A DNA stretch of 64,000 nucleotides, taken from the NCBI GenBank assembly GCA_026018925.1, contig JAKSZU010000016.1, positions 55,379,075 to 55,443,074 of the forward strand. The letters run 5' to 3'. A model generated the notes under the pieces. That model saw nothing but the letters and a program-made list of their open reading frames with translations, was not told the DNA's origin and searched no databases. Below, in pieces: positions 22,136 through 32,899 of the stretch (within the stretch, counting starts at the first letter, position 1; every line of letters begins with the position of its first letter). The translations under genes were made by a program, and so were the position numbers. The DNA comes from Tupaia tana (taxonomy: Eukaryota; Chordata; Mammalia; Scandentia; Tupaiidae).

Positions 22136-22998
22136 GGAATAAAGGCTAAACTAAAGCAAACAAGGAGGGGTGGACCGGAGAGAAGATACGTTAGCGAAAG
22201 AAGTGGTGCAAGTTTCTGACAGCTTCAGTGGGAAGGCTGAGGAAGTGGAAAAACCTAGATAATGTCTCAGATTTCTGACTTGGAAGTCATAACAAAGATT
22301 GCCAGCTACCAACTCTTCTTCATGCCCATCAGAAATACAGCTACTATGTGATAATCTTGGAAAAATCTTTTCCCCAAATTCCTCACAGACAGAGGTCACC
22401 ATGTGACAGTTTTAGCTGATGAGATGTAACTATTGAGTGACACTTTTAAGAAAGTTCCTTAAAGAAGGCTTACTCAGCTGAAACACAGCATGTCATGTCA
22501 CCTCCTTCCTTTATCCTGCCTGGAACACAGTCAGGGAAGTGGTTGAGAAGAACAGACGTACTATAACCACAAAAGGAAACACTTGCTATGGAGGGTGAAG
22601 CAAAACTCCTGGGTTCATGACTATAATGTGGTAACCCTGAATCTGAGAGGGCTTGCACATGTTTACCTATCTAAAGAAGTCACTCACAGGTCCCATAGGC
22701 GAAGACTTTGGTTCATTTGACTTACCGGAGGAAGCAACGGCAGCTAGTCAGGGAAGAGGCCACTGCTCAACGTCACGCAGCAAGCAGTTTCCTAGAAGCT
22801 TGAGTATGTGTAGGTTATTTAGTTTCCTCCGACCCTTCCAGAGTTTTATAATCAGCTTAATAGAGTCCACTCTGCTCAGCTGCTTGCTTGCTTGCTCTGC
22901 CTCATTACTGGGGGGTATTGCATCTTCTTCAGAGAACAGTGTTGGCCTGAGGCTGTTTCCTAAGACAGAGTAGAGGGCAGCCAAAGATGGATAAGGTA
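22136..22998. other. Non-coding sequence, part possibly an old unclassified repeat
   Basis: The stretch 22190-22560 has phrases such as GTCACCATGTGACAGTTTTAG reminiscent of ancient mammalian elements, but no family is named. Nothing is recognised in 22600-22998. Confidence 0.3.
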
Positions 22999-23276
22999 GG
23001 GACCAACAGATGGCATAGTAATTACATAGCTGAACTCTCACATAGTTAACCACAGTTCATGTCCCAGACCTGGCACCTGGCAGCTTAAAACTCACATCGG
23101 GCGTATGCATGTGCATGCCTAAAATCCCAAGAAGAGAATGGAGAACAAGGGATTGTGGAGTGGCCATCCCCCCGGGAGGCGATTTCTTGCTTTCTATCTC
23201 TCTTTCTTTCTCTGTCTCTCTGGTGAATGCAAGTGCCCTTTAGCAAAAATCTCTCTAGAAAAAAAGAAAGAAAAGA
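22999..23276 (+). mobile_element. tRNA-derived SINE, family A, full length
   Basis: It starts GGGACCAACAG, has a head variant (GATGGCATAGTAATTACATA) and a degraded box B (AGTTCATGTCC), then the complete A body, CCTTTAGCAAAAATC and a GAAA-rich tail. AGATGGATAAGGTA at 22985-22998 and AGATGGATAGGGCA at 23277-23290 form the target-site duplication. Confidence 0.9.
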
Positions 23277-23648
23277 AGATGGATAGGGCAAATAGTCCAT
23301 GTCCAGATGACACTCCACAATGACGATCCCTTGCAACCATTGTGCCAGCCCTGGACAGAGAAATGGCTATTGAACATGGAAAATATTGGAGGAGGAGTAA
23401 CACTATAATTTTCATAAGACATAAAGAAAATTCAGCAGAATCAAACTAAAGACCATTTTATTCCTTCTTGAAGCATTTCTGGTCTCAGTTTGAATAATGT
23501 GTATTTTCTTTGGGCTCTTCACCATTTGCCACCAAATAGAGCCAAGAAGCGTAGAATTTAGAATTGGGAAGATTTCAATTTTAAGTCACTCTCATATGTG
23601 AGGGGCGGGGGAGGGAGGATTAAATGATGCAGATTTGCCTCTAGTAAC

Positions 23649-23709
23649 TATTGAGTCATCAGAAAAGCCATGATGTGTTGTCCATCATGACTTTCCTGAA
23701 GACCCAATA
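23649..23709. mobile_element. Compact palindromic mariner-type MITE (61 bp)
   Basis: The left arm TATTGAGTCATCAGAAAAGC continues with CATGATG. The right arm, read reversed, begins TATTGGGTCTTCAGGAAAGT and continues with CATGATG. The arms leave a loop of only about six bases and the element starts and ends in TA. The arms resemble the ends of the longer copies at 28965, 48277 and 63039, so it looks like a hairpin-only member of that group. Confidence 0.65.
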
Positions 23710-24929
23710 ATATATCTGTCTAGGATGCAAATCCTCTCTGAGGTGGCATCCTGGTTCCTGTTTTCAGTGCTACCCCTAGCCATCTCTAGCCTGCACTGAG
23801 CAGTGATATGTGGCTATCCAGTGATACAAGTCTATACTGAAACCCTTGGCCCTCAGTGGAATGAAGTTACAGTATGTCCCACCCCATAGAAGCCAGAATG
23901 ATTCTCCTCCATGAAGTACCCTCATAGTGTGGCTGTCCTGACCTTATTTAAGAGACCATCATCTAGGCCTTTACCCTCCCTTGGCTCTCCCCTGCCTACA
24001 AATGTAATATCATTAGCCCATATAGAATAGATCCTCCTCTCAGGAGCAAATTCACATTAGCCACATTTATGGACCTGATATTTAAACCCAAACAGTGATT
24101 TCTCAATTTATAGTAAGACGATTATAACTATAACATAAAAACAGTGTTTGAAGAGCAAAAACGCAGAGCAAGATTTTTTTAGACAGACTATTTGAGAGCC
24201 TCAGGATAAAACAGAGATGACCTTATCAATGGGACTTGGAGTGACTTGACTGCAACTTTCAAATCCTCCCACTCTATGGGTACATATATGTACAGCATTA
24301 GAAACACAGAAAGATCTTCAGAGAAGGCTCCCCACTTCCAACTCCCACCCCTACCTGAGAGGGCCTCCATTTTCTTACAGATTCTCCTGATTGCAAGGTC
24401 TTCCTTTGAATATGCAAGCAACTCTAGCACGTTGGCTGTCTATTCTTATTGCCTCTTTAAGATGACTTTGCAGCATTTCTGCTCTGATCTATTATGTATT
24501 CATATTAAAGTTTAACACAGAGACGCCATTCTTATTTCCCTCGTTTCTGAGTTCTAAGGAATGACTCATTTTAGACCCCAAGGAGTGACAAAAAGCAATG
24601 AAATTACAGTGATTTCTGCCTGTGGCATTAGAGCCCTTCTCATGGTTTCATAGTCTAATGTTATGTTTAATACTGGCAAGACTTTAAATTCTGGGCTGCA
24701 GGGAAACTTTTCAAGAAGGCCTCACATAGTCCCTCTGCTCAGGAAATAAGCCACAATTTCCCTAGAAAAAGGCTTTAGAGCTGGAGCTCTACAGACTCCA
24801 AGGCTAGCTGGGTATAATCATCCTTCTGTCGGTAGGGGCCAGTGCACGGCTTAATTCATGTTTGAATCATAGAGGGCAATCATTGGCATCGTAACTTAAC
24901 AATTCCCCTAACTGTTGTCACTTCCTATA
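23710..24929. other. Unique non-coding sequence
   Basis: No recognised gene or repeat. The open frames of about 80-89 codons at 24188-24515 overlap on opposite strands and show no domain. Confidence 0.4.
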
Positions 24930-25270
24930 GTTCAAGCCCTCTCTCTTCTCCCTAGCAGGCCAGATTAATCATACTGTATTTGGACAGCTGAATAGTAAGC
25001 CCAAGTATAAAAGGGGTTTTCTGGCATGAGAGGCGGGTTCCACACACATTACTGATGAGATCGTCAATTTCTCTGGCACTGGCACGATGGAAACAACTTG
25101 CTGTTGACATACAAGTCACCATATGCAAAATATATCATTCCAAGAGGCAATTTGCATGGGCGGCTGCAGTTCTTAAAAACACCGTAGGAGAAAAGGAACC
25201 TATCGACTCCCTCCTCCCTCTGAGCTGGCACCCGCTGCCAAACAAACAGCACTGAGTCAGTCATCAACCT
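24930..25270. promoter_or_regulatory. Candidate enhancer or promoter-like block
   Basis: A repeat-free stretch with a perfect TATAAAAG at 25006-25013, CAGCTG at 24985-24990, octamer ATTTGCAT at 25150-25157 with ATATGCAAAA nearby at about 25120, forkhead-like AAACAAACA at 25240-25248 and AP-1 TGAGTCA at 25253-25259. The clustering of perfect sites is more than seen elsewhere in the window. A short plus-strand frame at 25055-25255 follows the TATA-like box, but its product is unrecognised. Confidence 0.3.
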
Positions 25271-25621
25271 CTACTGCCTGGCTGTCCAGGCCAGATGCGC
25301 CAGAGGGGACTGGAGGAGCACATCTGCTGCCTGCTTCCAGCCTGTTTCCAGCAAGTCCTGTGCTACTCTCTGACTTCATCGTGTAAAACGAGATGGTTGA
25401 ACGAAAGTCCTTTCCTATTCTCATATTCTACTTTTAATTGGTGCTTTACTAATTACAAAAAAAAAAATTACACAGTTCTTCAAACACATAGGGATCAATC
25501 CACTTTATAATAGGAAAAAAAAGCAATAATTCACTTGGCAAATATATATGAGCATCTTTCACACAGAAGACACACTATATTCTGCTGTAGAGTGTAGTTA
25601 CATAAATATGGACACACTATT

Positions 25622-25908
25622 TTCTTTTTTTTTCTCTCTTCTTCCTTCTTTATTTTTTTTAGTTTTTGCTATAGGGCATGTGCACTTGCCAGAGGGAGAC
25701 AGAGAGAAAGAGAGAGAGAGGGAAAGTGAAAGATCACTCCACAGGAGGGATGGCCACTCCAATAGCCTTTCTCTTCTACTCCCTTCAAAGGATTTTAACC
25801 ACACACATGGACCCAGTGTGATATTCAAGCCAACAAGTCCAGGACTCAAACTATGTACTTGGCTGCATGGGATCCAGCACCTTAACCTCCACACCACCTG
25901 TTGGCCCT
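25622..25908 (-). mobile_element. tRNA-derived SINE, family A, minus strand
   Basis: It runs from a T-rich tail through TTTTTGCTATAGGGCATGTG and a GA-rich tract to a reversed head ending CCACACCACCTGTTGGCCC. GGACACACTATTTTC before and GGATACATTGTTTTA after are a plausible imperfect target duplication. Confidence 0.85.
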
Positions 25909-26620
25909 GGATACATTGTTTTAATCCTTATATTTTGTCTCAGTGACCATCTGATAAAGCTGAAACAAGAAGTCATTAAAAGAACTGGGTGGAAGTCAGG
26001 GATGGGCATGACTGAAGAGTTTGGGGGTGCAGGGATGGGAGGGGTGAGACCCCCCCAACTTTACTGCAGGGTCTGAATTCAGGTTCAGACTTTACCATTT
26101 ACCAAACTTGAATTCTTGAGCTCCATTTCCCTTGTCCAAATAGCCTTAAGAACAGACAGACCTCATAGGCTCACTGTGAGATCAGGAGGAATAAAATCAT
26201 TTGAAAATAAACAGGCATGCTTGTCTATCTTTCCATTTCTGCCAGAGTGTAGTCATCTCATACAATAAAATGGGATTTGACCAAGAAAAAAAAAAGAAAA
26301 GGAAAGAAATGGCCATGTTATATTACATGTATAAATTTCCTTTTAAAATAAAACAAAATAAATCTATTGTCATTGTCAGGGATGAGTGAGACTTAGAAAT
26401 TGACTACATTAAGGATGTCCAAGTCCAATCACTAAGGGATACAATGAGAGCTGTGTGCATTATGAGAGTCAAACCAACCCAATCAAAGGGTCCTTCTTCA
26501 CATGAAATGCCATCCCCACTCTCAAAAAGTTAGAGATAGAAAATGTACATGACTGAGGACAATACAAAGTGGAAAGCAAAGATCCCATAACCCATGTTCG
26601 GAGGAGAGCAACACACATCA
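25909..26620. other. Unique non-coding sequence
   Basis: No recognised feature; a short A-rich run lies at 26286-26300. Confidence 0.4.
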
Positions 26621-26629
26621 GAGGACACC

Positions 26630-26825
26630 GTGGGGGACGGTGTGACACTTCCTGCATTTTGGAGGAGTCACAGAAGACTTTGTGGGGTAGTGACATCTAA
26701 AGCTATATAATACTCACAAGGCAGATTGGGGCATGGAGTCTAGGTCCAAGAATAGTGTGAGTATAAAGAGGGAGCTGGACATTTCAGGATATATCTAAGG
26801 CAGTAAGAAAGAATGCCCACTCTGT
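26630..26825 (-). mobile_element. L2-like fragment, minus strand
   Basis: TTTGGAGGAGTCACAGAAGA, GTAGTGACATCTAAAGC and GAGGGAGCTGGACATTTCAG loosely follow the reversed L2 3' region. It is highly diverged. Confidence 0.4.
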
Positions 26826-26924
26826 GCACCTGTCAGCACCCCCAGACCCTAGGAGGTGTGGAAAGGGACAGAGGGAGCCCAGAGACCCCCTTTATGATAT
26901 GCATTCCACAGTAATCTCATAAGG

Positions 26925-27110
26925 CTCTGGTCCTTGGCTTCTTCCTTTCAATCCCAGATATGCCATGTACTAGCCTTGTGACTTTAGGCAAGGTATTTAA
27001 CCTCTCCTGCCTCAGTTTCCACAGGTATAAGATGAGGTCAACTGTGTTGCTGTAGAGATGAAGTAAGGCAATGCAAGTAAAGCATGTACTCACTGATGTT
27101 AGCCCTGACA
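26925..27110 (+). mobile_element. MIR remnant
   Basis: CATGTACTAGCCTTGTGACT, TTAGGCAAGGTATTTAACC and TCTCCTGCCTCAGTTTCC are MIR core landmarks in order. Confidence 0.85.
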
Positions 27111-27424
27111 ACCACATCTAACAGTACAGTAATGTAACAATAATGAGACGATAGAAACATAACATCCCCCAGGCTGGAAATGCTAAGGATATTAAGTGTA
27201 TTACCAGCAGTTCTCTGAGCATAGCTTATCACTTCATCAGGAAATTCTGACACAAATGCTAGCCCACTAGAATGAACTAAAGGGTTAAAATATGTTCAAA
27301 CTATCCTTTTAGGAAAAAATAAAAACCATCATTTTAAAGAATAATAAATGCCTCTGCAACTAATTTCACTCTTCTGGTTGTTGACTCCAAAGAAGCAACA
27401 ATGACAATAGCAGCAATAGAGGAC

Positions 27425-27545
27425 ATTAATTGGGCACTTACTCTATGCCAGGCACAGGCTCTAAGAACTTCAAACATATTGATTCCTTCCATTCTGTCCA
27501 CACTGCCTGAGTTATAGTTGCATACAGGGCTTATAAAAATAGAAA
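27425..27545 (-). mobile_element. MIR/MIRb 3' remnant, minus strand
   Basis: TTGGGCACTTACTCTATGCC followed by AGGCACAGGCTCTAAGAAC is the reversed MIR 3' end. Confidence 0.65.
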
Positions 27546-27696
27546 CCAAAGACTTTCTTAAAATGGCTTGTTATAGCCAACTTGGGCTTACCCAAGATAA
27601 AATAGATGCTCATTTCTCAAGGTAAGGAGGCTTCCAAGAGGATTTATCCTGATTATTTAAACCATAGAGATGTCACATACAGGACTGGCTAACTGT

Positions 27697-27724
27697 CCCA
27701 CCACCACCACCATCACCACCACCA
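27697..27724. repeat. (CCA)n simple repeat
   Basis: A short imperfect run of CCA/CAC triplets with one CAT unit. Confidence 0.8.
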
Positions 27725-28465
27725 AAGTGAAATGTACCCTCAGGATGGGGTGTCTCTCCAGAACAGCCAGCCTGGCAGGTGGCAGGTGCTATTGGGGTGG
27801 TACCAATGACGTTTCCTGATTAGTGCCTCTATGATGTCTCTTTCCTAGTGAAAACCAGATGAGTTTGCACCCCTCAAGGGTCAAGGCCAGACCGATTTTT
27901 ACCAAGGCGTGTCTCTGTAGCATAACCAACAGCATCGCATCCCCATGCTGGACCAGGTTCAGAAGCACCTCACAGTGCTCCCACAGGAATGCTCCAATGA
28001 CAGGCAACAGGAGGGCTCCAATTTTCAAGGAGCTGTCACTCCCAGAAGGTACTCCCCATTCCACCTTCAGCTCAATCACTTGGTTTTGTTCAATACCCTC
28101 CTGTGGGTCAGAGGCACCAGTTTTCCTTCCAGAGAAAGAGAAAAAGAGAGACATGGAGACATAAGGATGATAGAGTTTGAACTGGAAACTTTTTAAGAGA
28201 AGATGTTGATCAAGAAAAAAGAAAGGCCGTATACTTACTTATCCATTCATCCTCCTAACTCCCCCTCCAATACTACTTTAATCACTTTGGTACTTAATTT
28301 TATTTATTTAGCATCTATGAGTCAAGTGTAAATTAAAGGCCCTTCAAAACTGGCCCTAAACTATATTTAGATATATTTCCAGAAATCCCCCTGAACTCTC
28401 TGCTCTAGGCACAAATTTATGAAAATTCAAGATTAAGATTTTTATTGAACCAAGATACCTTGAAG
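27725..28465. other. Non-coding sequence with a 121-codon open frame
   Basis: The minus-strand frame 27789-28154 and the plus-strand frame 27859-28164 overlap in antisense. Neither product resembles a protein I know. No splice or promoter context supports either. Confidence 0.3.
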
Positions 28466-28469
28466 AGAT

Positions 28470-28719
28470 TTTTCTTTTTATCTTTTTCTATAGAGCAAGT
28501 ACACTTGCCAGAGAAAGACAGAGAGAGAAGAAAAAGAGAGAAAAATCACCCCCAGAGGCGATGGTCCTACTGTAAACCCTTCTCCATTCTCCTCTTGGGA
28601 TTTTGGGCACACACCCACATGCCTGGCATGATTTTCAAGCTGATGGGCCTGGGACTCAAACCATGCAACCAGTCATGTGAGATTCAGCACCCTTAGCCTC
28701 CACACCTCCTGCTGGCCCA
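28470..28719 (-). mobile_element. tRNA-derived SINE, family A, minus strand
   Basis: It runs from TCTTTTTCTATAGAGCAAGT through a GA-rich tract, AAAAATCACCCCCAGAGGCG and CATGCCTGGCATGATTTTC to the reversed head (TGGGACTCAAACCATGC) and CCACACCTCCTGCTGGCCC. Confidence 0.85.
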
Positions 28720-28964
28720 ACTGGCAGAAATTTTAAGGCATAATCCACTACCCTTCAAGGAGTTCATAATTTGGTAAGGAACAAAAACAGGTATGCAACC
28801 AAACTCAGTAGCTAACAGAATACAGTAAGAGGTCCTTAGATGTGAAAGTAATGTACGAATGGCAAAATGGGCAAAATGTAAGGAATTCTGACACCCAGCC
28901 CTCCTAAAAGGTTTAGAGCTCCTTCTAGTAAGTCAAAAGAGGCACCAGACACAAACCCATCATG
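28720..28964. other. Unique non-coding sequence
   Basis: No recognised feature. Confidence 0.4.
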
Positions 28965-29043
28965 TATCTAGGGAAAAGTTCCGATGCATTTTTGCATAGA
29001 AAAACATAGAAAGGTACATCATGACTTTTCCAACAACCTAATA
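28965..29043. mobile_element. Palindromic mariner-type MITE (about 79 bp)
   Basis: The right end ACTTTTCCAACAACCTAATA resembles a mariner terminal repeat. The left side has GGGAAAAGTTCCGATGCATT as an eroded inverted counterpart. The interior GCATAGAAAAACATAGAAAG recurs almost unchanged in the 63039 copy. It is bounded by TA. Confidence 0.65.
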
Positions 29044-29714
29044 TAATTCCCGAGGTCTTTGCTATTAGTGCAGGTGCTTTTTATTGTTTTAAGGAACTGT
29101 TCACTTGGAAAACACAGCTTGTTTCCTCAAGGGAATGTGATAGAGAATGGTTCCATCCATGTGAGAGAGGAGGCTCAGAACGACAGACACCTGGAAATGA
29201 GCGGCCAGAGGCTCTGAGGAGGTGCCATCTGGGAGAAAGAAGACACATGTGAAGCAAGTGGTTCTGTCTGTTAGACTGGCCTGAGCTTGGACATCCTGGT
29301 ACAATCCAGCATAAGTGGGAACAAACTGGTCAAGTCTCCTGGATCGCCAGCAACACCTAAGGCAAAGACAGGTGTCACCGGACAGAGCAGCAAATGCTGA
29401 CGTGAAGGTCAAGTCAGCAAATGCAGGTTTTCCAGATAGTCTTCAAAAAATCAGTTTACATCTTACCTGGCACCTGAAGCTACTCAACTCTAGAAAAACA
29501 TGGTAAATTGAGAGACATTTGTTTATGGTAGCTCTCGTGATCACTTGATCACTTACCTGGGAATTTAGGATGTTTACCTCACTTACTCACATGGAAAATT
29601 CTCTTATGTCCCTGCTAAGTTCCTACCTTTAAAGGGGCTACAGAGAAACCAAGCTGACCTTGCCAGGGACAAGACGCAGCAGCACCTCATCATGGCCGTG
29701 AGAACAAATTGTGA
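29044..29714. other. Unique non-coding sequence
   Basis: A 103-codon minus-strand frame (29101-29412) has no recognisable domain. No repeats were identified. Confidence 0.35.
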
Positions 29715-29885
29715 CATCCAAGTTCTGTTGTTTATTTGCTGTGTGACTTTGGACAAGTGACTTCACTTCTCTCCACATTTTTCCCATCAATAAAACAGTA
29801 ATGACAATAATAGTACCAGTTGGATAGCTCCTTGTAAATATTAAACATGAATGAATGCTTAGGTTATTAGCACTAGAGCAACTAT
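29715..29885 (+). mobile_element. MIR remnant
   Basis: TTTATTTGCTGTGTGACTTT, GGACAAGTGACTTCACTTC and CAATAAAACAGTAATGACAA follow MIR. Confidence 0.8.
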
Positions 29886-29941
29886 AACTATTATTATTAG
29901 TTTTGTTTTTTATTAAGTATTAAGTTGGCAGCACTTTGTGC

Positions 29942-29968
29942 AAAAAAAAAAAAAAAAAAAAAAAAAAA
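29942..29968. repeat. Poly(A) run, about 27 bases
   Basis: A pure A-tract. No SINE or retrocopy body was recognised immediately 5' of it, apart from the MIR ending some 60 bases upstream. Confidence 0.95.
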
Positions 29969-29999
29969 TAGTTTCCCAAAGCTGAATGCCTGGCGTGAA

Positions 30000-30890
30000 G
30001 GAAGCAGGAAGCAATGTGGTTGATGGTGCTGAGCAAAGGCATAGGCGCCAAAGTTCTGCATTCCTGTCAGGTAGACACCGCCCACCACCTCCCTGAGTTG
30101 AAATGGCCTTACCCATGGGCCTACCTTTATCAGCACATAACCCAGCCTGCCTCCTCCATCTTTATTGTTCTCTATGGTGATGTGATATCTTTATTCCTTT
30201 CCTCTATACAAATATCATTTCTGTTTTCAATATTTACTACTCAAATTGATGCATTACACCACAAGCTGTATATTTGTCTTCATTCTGAAGGAGTAATAGA
30301 TCTCTCTCCTTTTTATTTTTTTATTTTTATTTTTTTTGTAATTCAATAATTTGATTTTCTATACAAAGCAATTCAGATTTCTATTCCTGAGGGAAGGGAA
30401 AAAGTAACTAGCAAATAGCACCATCTCAATATGGAAAGAGACAAAACAAAAACACAGAGAGAGAGACACAGTTTGATGCAGAAGCCCTGAGGATGACAGA
30501 GTGCAATTTCAAAGGGACAAATTATCCTCTCCAGCATCTGAGGTCTTTCACACCATTTGAATCCCACACAACTATTATTGGCAGGGTCTGGTTAGAGCAG
30601 GAAGACAGTTAGCAGGTCTGAACAGGGTGCTGTAAACAAGCCAAGAGTCTTCTTTTCCAGATGCTCATAAAAGCCAGAAGGAAAAAAGCTGTCTGGAATT
30701 CATATCAGGAGTTGGAGGGCACCCAACACTGATGGGGACAAAAGCCCCCAGGAGACAAGGAGGAAGCAATCATGCTCTTGGCTGATGGTTTAGGTGAATC
30801 TTAACTTTTCTCCGATTGCAGTTTGTAGAATGGAATTTTAATCAGAGCCAACAAAATATTACAGGGAACTAGTCATTGATTGCTGGGGAG
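30000..30890. other. Unique non-coding sequence
   Basis: No gene or repeat recognised. A T-rich run lies at 30309-30340. Confidence 0.4.
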
Positions 30891-30892
30891 GC

Positions 30893-31430
30893 TGCACAGT
30901 GGCTTTAAGTTCAGGCTCTGGACTGAGATAACACTGAGCTCAGATCCAGAGACTGTCCCATCCCAGCCGATGCCATCAGATAAGCACCTGTCTGAGCTTC
31001 CCAGGTCCCTCATGCATAAAACAGAATCAGCAGGCCAAGTGAAAGAGCAAGCCAGGGGGAAACATGGAGGTAGCATAACTGGACCCACAGGAGGAAGGTC
31101 ATAGCTTCCCATCCCACGACCTCCCTGAGGACACCAGGCTTGCACCCACACATGTCTATGATCTAGGCTGGTTGAGACTGGAGGTAGATAGTGTAGATAG
31201 AAGACCCCATTGAGGATGCCTCTCTCTCTCTCTCTATTTCTCTATTTCACTCCACTTCCCTCCTCCTTCCCACTCTCATGGAATAAATAAATAATTACAT
31301 ATTAGAAAATAGCAATGGTACCGGCTTCAAAGAGATTCAATGGTGTGACCAAAAAAATGAGGTTATCTGTATCAAATTCTTAGCATGGGCCCTGATATAT
31401 GGTAAGTATTCAGTACCTTAGCTATTTTTT
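30893..31430 (+). mobile_element. MIR remnant, split by SINE B
   Basis: The left piece has CAGTGGCTTTAAGTTCAGGC and CTCTGGACTGAG. The right piece, from about 31302, has AATGAGGTTATCTGTATC, AATTCTTAGCATGGGCCCTG and GTAAGTATTCAGTACC. Together they follow MIR from head to tail around the SINE at 31051-31301. Confidence 0.65.
31051..31301 (+). mobile_element. tRNA-derived SINE, family B
   Basis: The body includes GTAGCATAACTGGACCCACA, GGAGGAAGGTC, TATGATCTAGGCTGGTTGAG and GACCCCATTGAGGATGCC. It ends with a CT-rich tract and ATGGAATAAATAAATAATT. The first bases are eroded, so the start is approximate. Confidence 0.8.
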
Positions 31431-31610
31431 AACTTAATCATTGTATATCTTTACATTGTATATCTTTACAATATGGTTTTTCAAAGCCCACATGCAATGC
31501 ATGTCTATCAAAGATACTACTATATCATTTTTAAAAAAGAACTTCACCTCTTCACCTTCTTGTGTCTGTCTGTTAAATGCTTTTTTTCTTCCCTCCTTGT
31601 TAGCTACCAT
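31431..31610. other. AT-rich sequence
   Basis: It includes an adjacent repeat of TTGTATATCTTTACA (31440-31468). Nothing else is recognised. Confidence 0.4.
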
Positions 31611-31851
31611 TTTTTTTTTTCGGTTTTAGCCACAGAGCACTTGCCATAGAGACAGAGAGAGGGAAATGAGAAATCAACCCCCCCCCAGGGGGGGGGGGGA
31701 TGGCCACACCACAATCTCTTCTCCTCCATTTTCCTCCTGGGATTCTGGGCATGCACACACATGCACCCAATGTGAGCTGGATCCAGGGCTTGAAACGTGA
31801 TTGACCACATGGGAGTCCAGTGGCTTTAACCACCACGCCACCTGCTGGCCC
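31611..31851 (-). mobile_element. tRNA-derived SINE, family A, minus strand, with C/G homopolymer palindrome
   Basis: It runs from a T-tract through GGTTTTAGCCACAGAGCAC, a nine-C run, a CAG step and a long G-run at about 31679-31700, to the reversed head ending CCACGCCACCTGCTGGCC. CCTTGTTAGCTA (31595-31606) and CCTTGCTAGCTA (31851-31862) form the target duplication. Confidence 0.92.
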
Positions 31852-31869
31852 CTTGCTAGCTATTTTTTT

Positions 31870-32287
31870 ATGACTATAGGAGAAAACTTGGTTCACATCC
31901 CAATGTACAAGTTACCCATACAACCATCTTACAAACTATGTTTTTCGTATGAGTCTGATTGCAGTTGACTTCATGCCCCACAACTTACACTCATAATTAT
32001 TTTGTGTCAGATCCCTCTCTCCTTTAGGCTACTAATGTGGCTGCTATAAGGCTATACCCTTAAGATTCTTAGAAGGTTTTTGTCAGATCAAAAAACTGTA
32101 CTACGCTTTGCCTTTAACTTTTCTAAACTCTTAACAAAGATACTATGGCCACTTTCTTGGTTTGATCTTATCCTGAGGCCATTTTTATTTTGAGAATCTT
32201 TTGCTTTAACATGGCAGGGATGAAAAAATATTTTTTTTCGACCCAGCACATCCTAGGCCTTCCATGTTTCTTCTAAATTCTCCTTTT
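31870..32287. other. Unrecognised non-coding sequence
   Basis: No gene or named repeat. The AT-rich composition could hide an old repeat fragment. Confidence 0.35.
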
Positions 32288-32303
32288 AAATTAAGTATTT
32301 TAT

Positions 32304-32483
32304 GGGACCAGCCGGTGGCATGCTGGATTCCCACATGGCCAAATGCAGTCCAGACCTGGCAGTTTGCAAATCCACTCCAGGCATGTGCCTGGAAGAAAAA
32401 TGGAGGAGAAGGCATTGTGGCATGGCCATCTCCCCCACGCCCCCAAGCAGGGGGAGGAAGGTGATTTATCACTTTCCCTCTCA

Positions 32484-32530
<47 letters not shown>

Positions 32531-32568
32531 CAAGCACATGCGCCTTATGGCAAAATCTTAAAAAAAAA
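32304..32568 (+). mobile_element. tRNA-derived SINE, family A, with expanded (TC)n
   Basis: It starts GGGACCAGCCGGTGGCATG and has an internally shortened head. The family CT-rich tract has grown into about 20 TC units (32489-32528) before GGCAAGCACATGCGCC. The flanks AAATTAAGTATTTTAT (ending 32303) and AAATTAAGTACTTTAT (from about 32569) are the target duplication. Confidence 0.92.
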
Positions 32569-32899
32569 AATTAAGTACTTTATTCTTTAATTCCTCTCTC
32601 CCTTTATATCTTATTGTATGCAGATAAGATAATTAATTAAAGCAAATTGATTCTTTCAACATTACAGTTAGAAATGCCCTTAGCCAGAATCTCAAATTCA
32701 TGAGGTACGTATTCCATCTCCACCTCAGATTTCAGTTTTGCTCATTTTGTTCCACTACTACATAGAATGGGTTGCCCTTTTCCAGCCTCCAGTAGTTCTT
32801 CTAGCCTTTGCTAATAATCTTCTCCACACCTTACAACTTTCACCCATCAACTGGTCCCAAAGCCAATGCTATTTATTTTAGGGTTTTGTTATGACAAGA

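Noticed and set aside
25006..25255. TATA box plus 66-codon frame as a small gene
   Set aside because: The frame product is unrecognised and no polyadenylation signal or splice context was seen; kept only as a regulatory candidate.
27789..28164. Antisense pair of frames above 100 codons as a gene
   Set aside because: No recognisable domain, no splice or promoter support, and the two strands overlap fully, as expected by chance in GC-richer sequence.
29885..29968. Processed pseudogene ending in the 27-A run
   Set aside because: The upstream sequence is MIR and AT-rich unique DNA with no transcript-like body that I recognise.
32206..32574. Several Ser-Leu or Arg-Glu repeat frames on both strands
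   Set aside because: They are produced by the (TC)n tract in SINE A and are not proteins.
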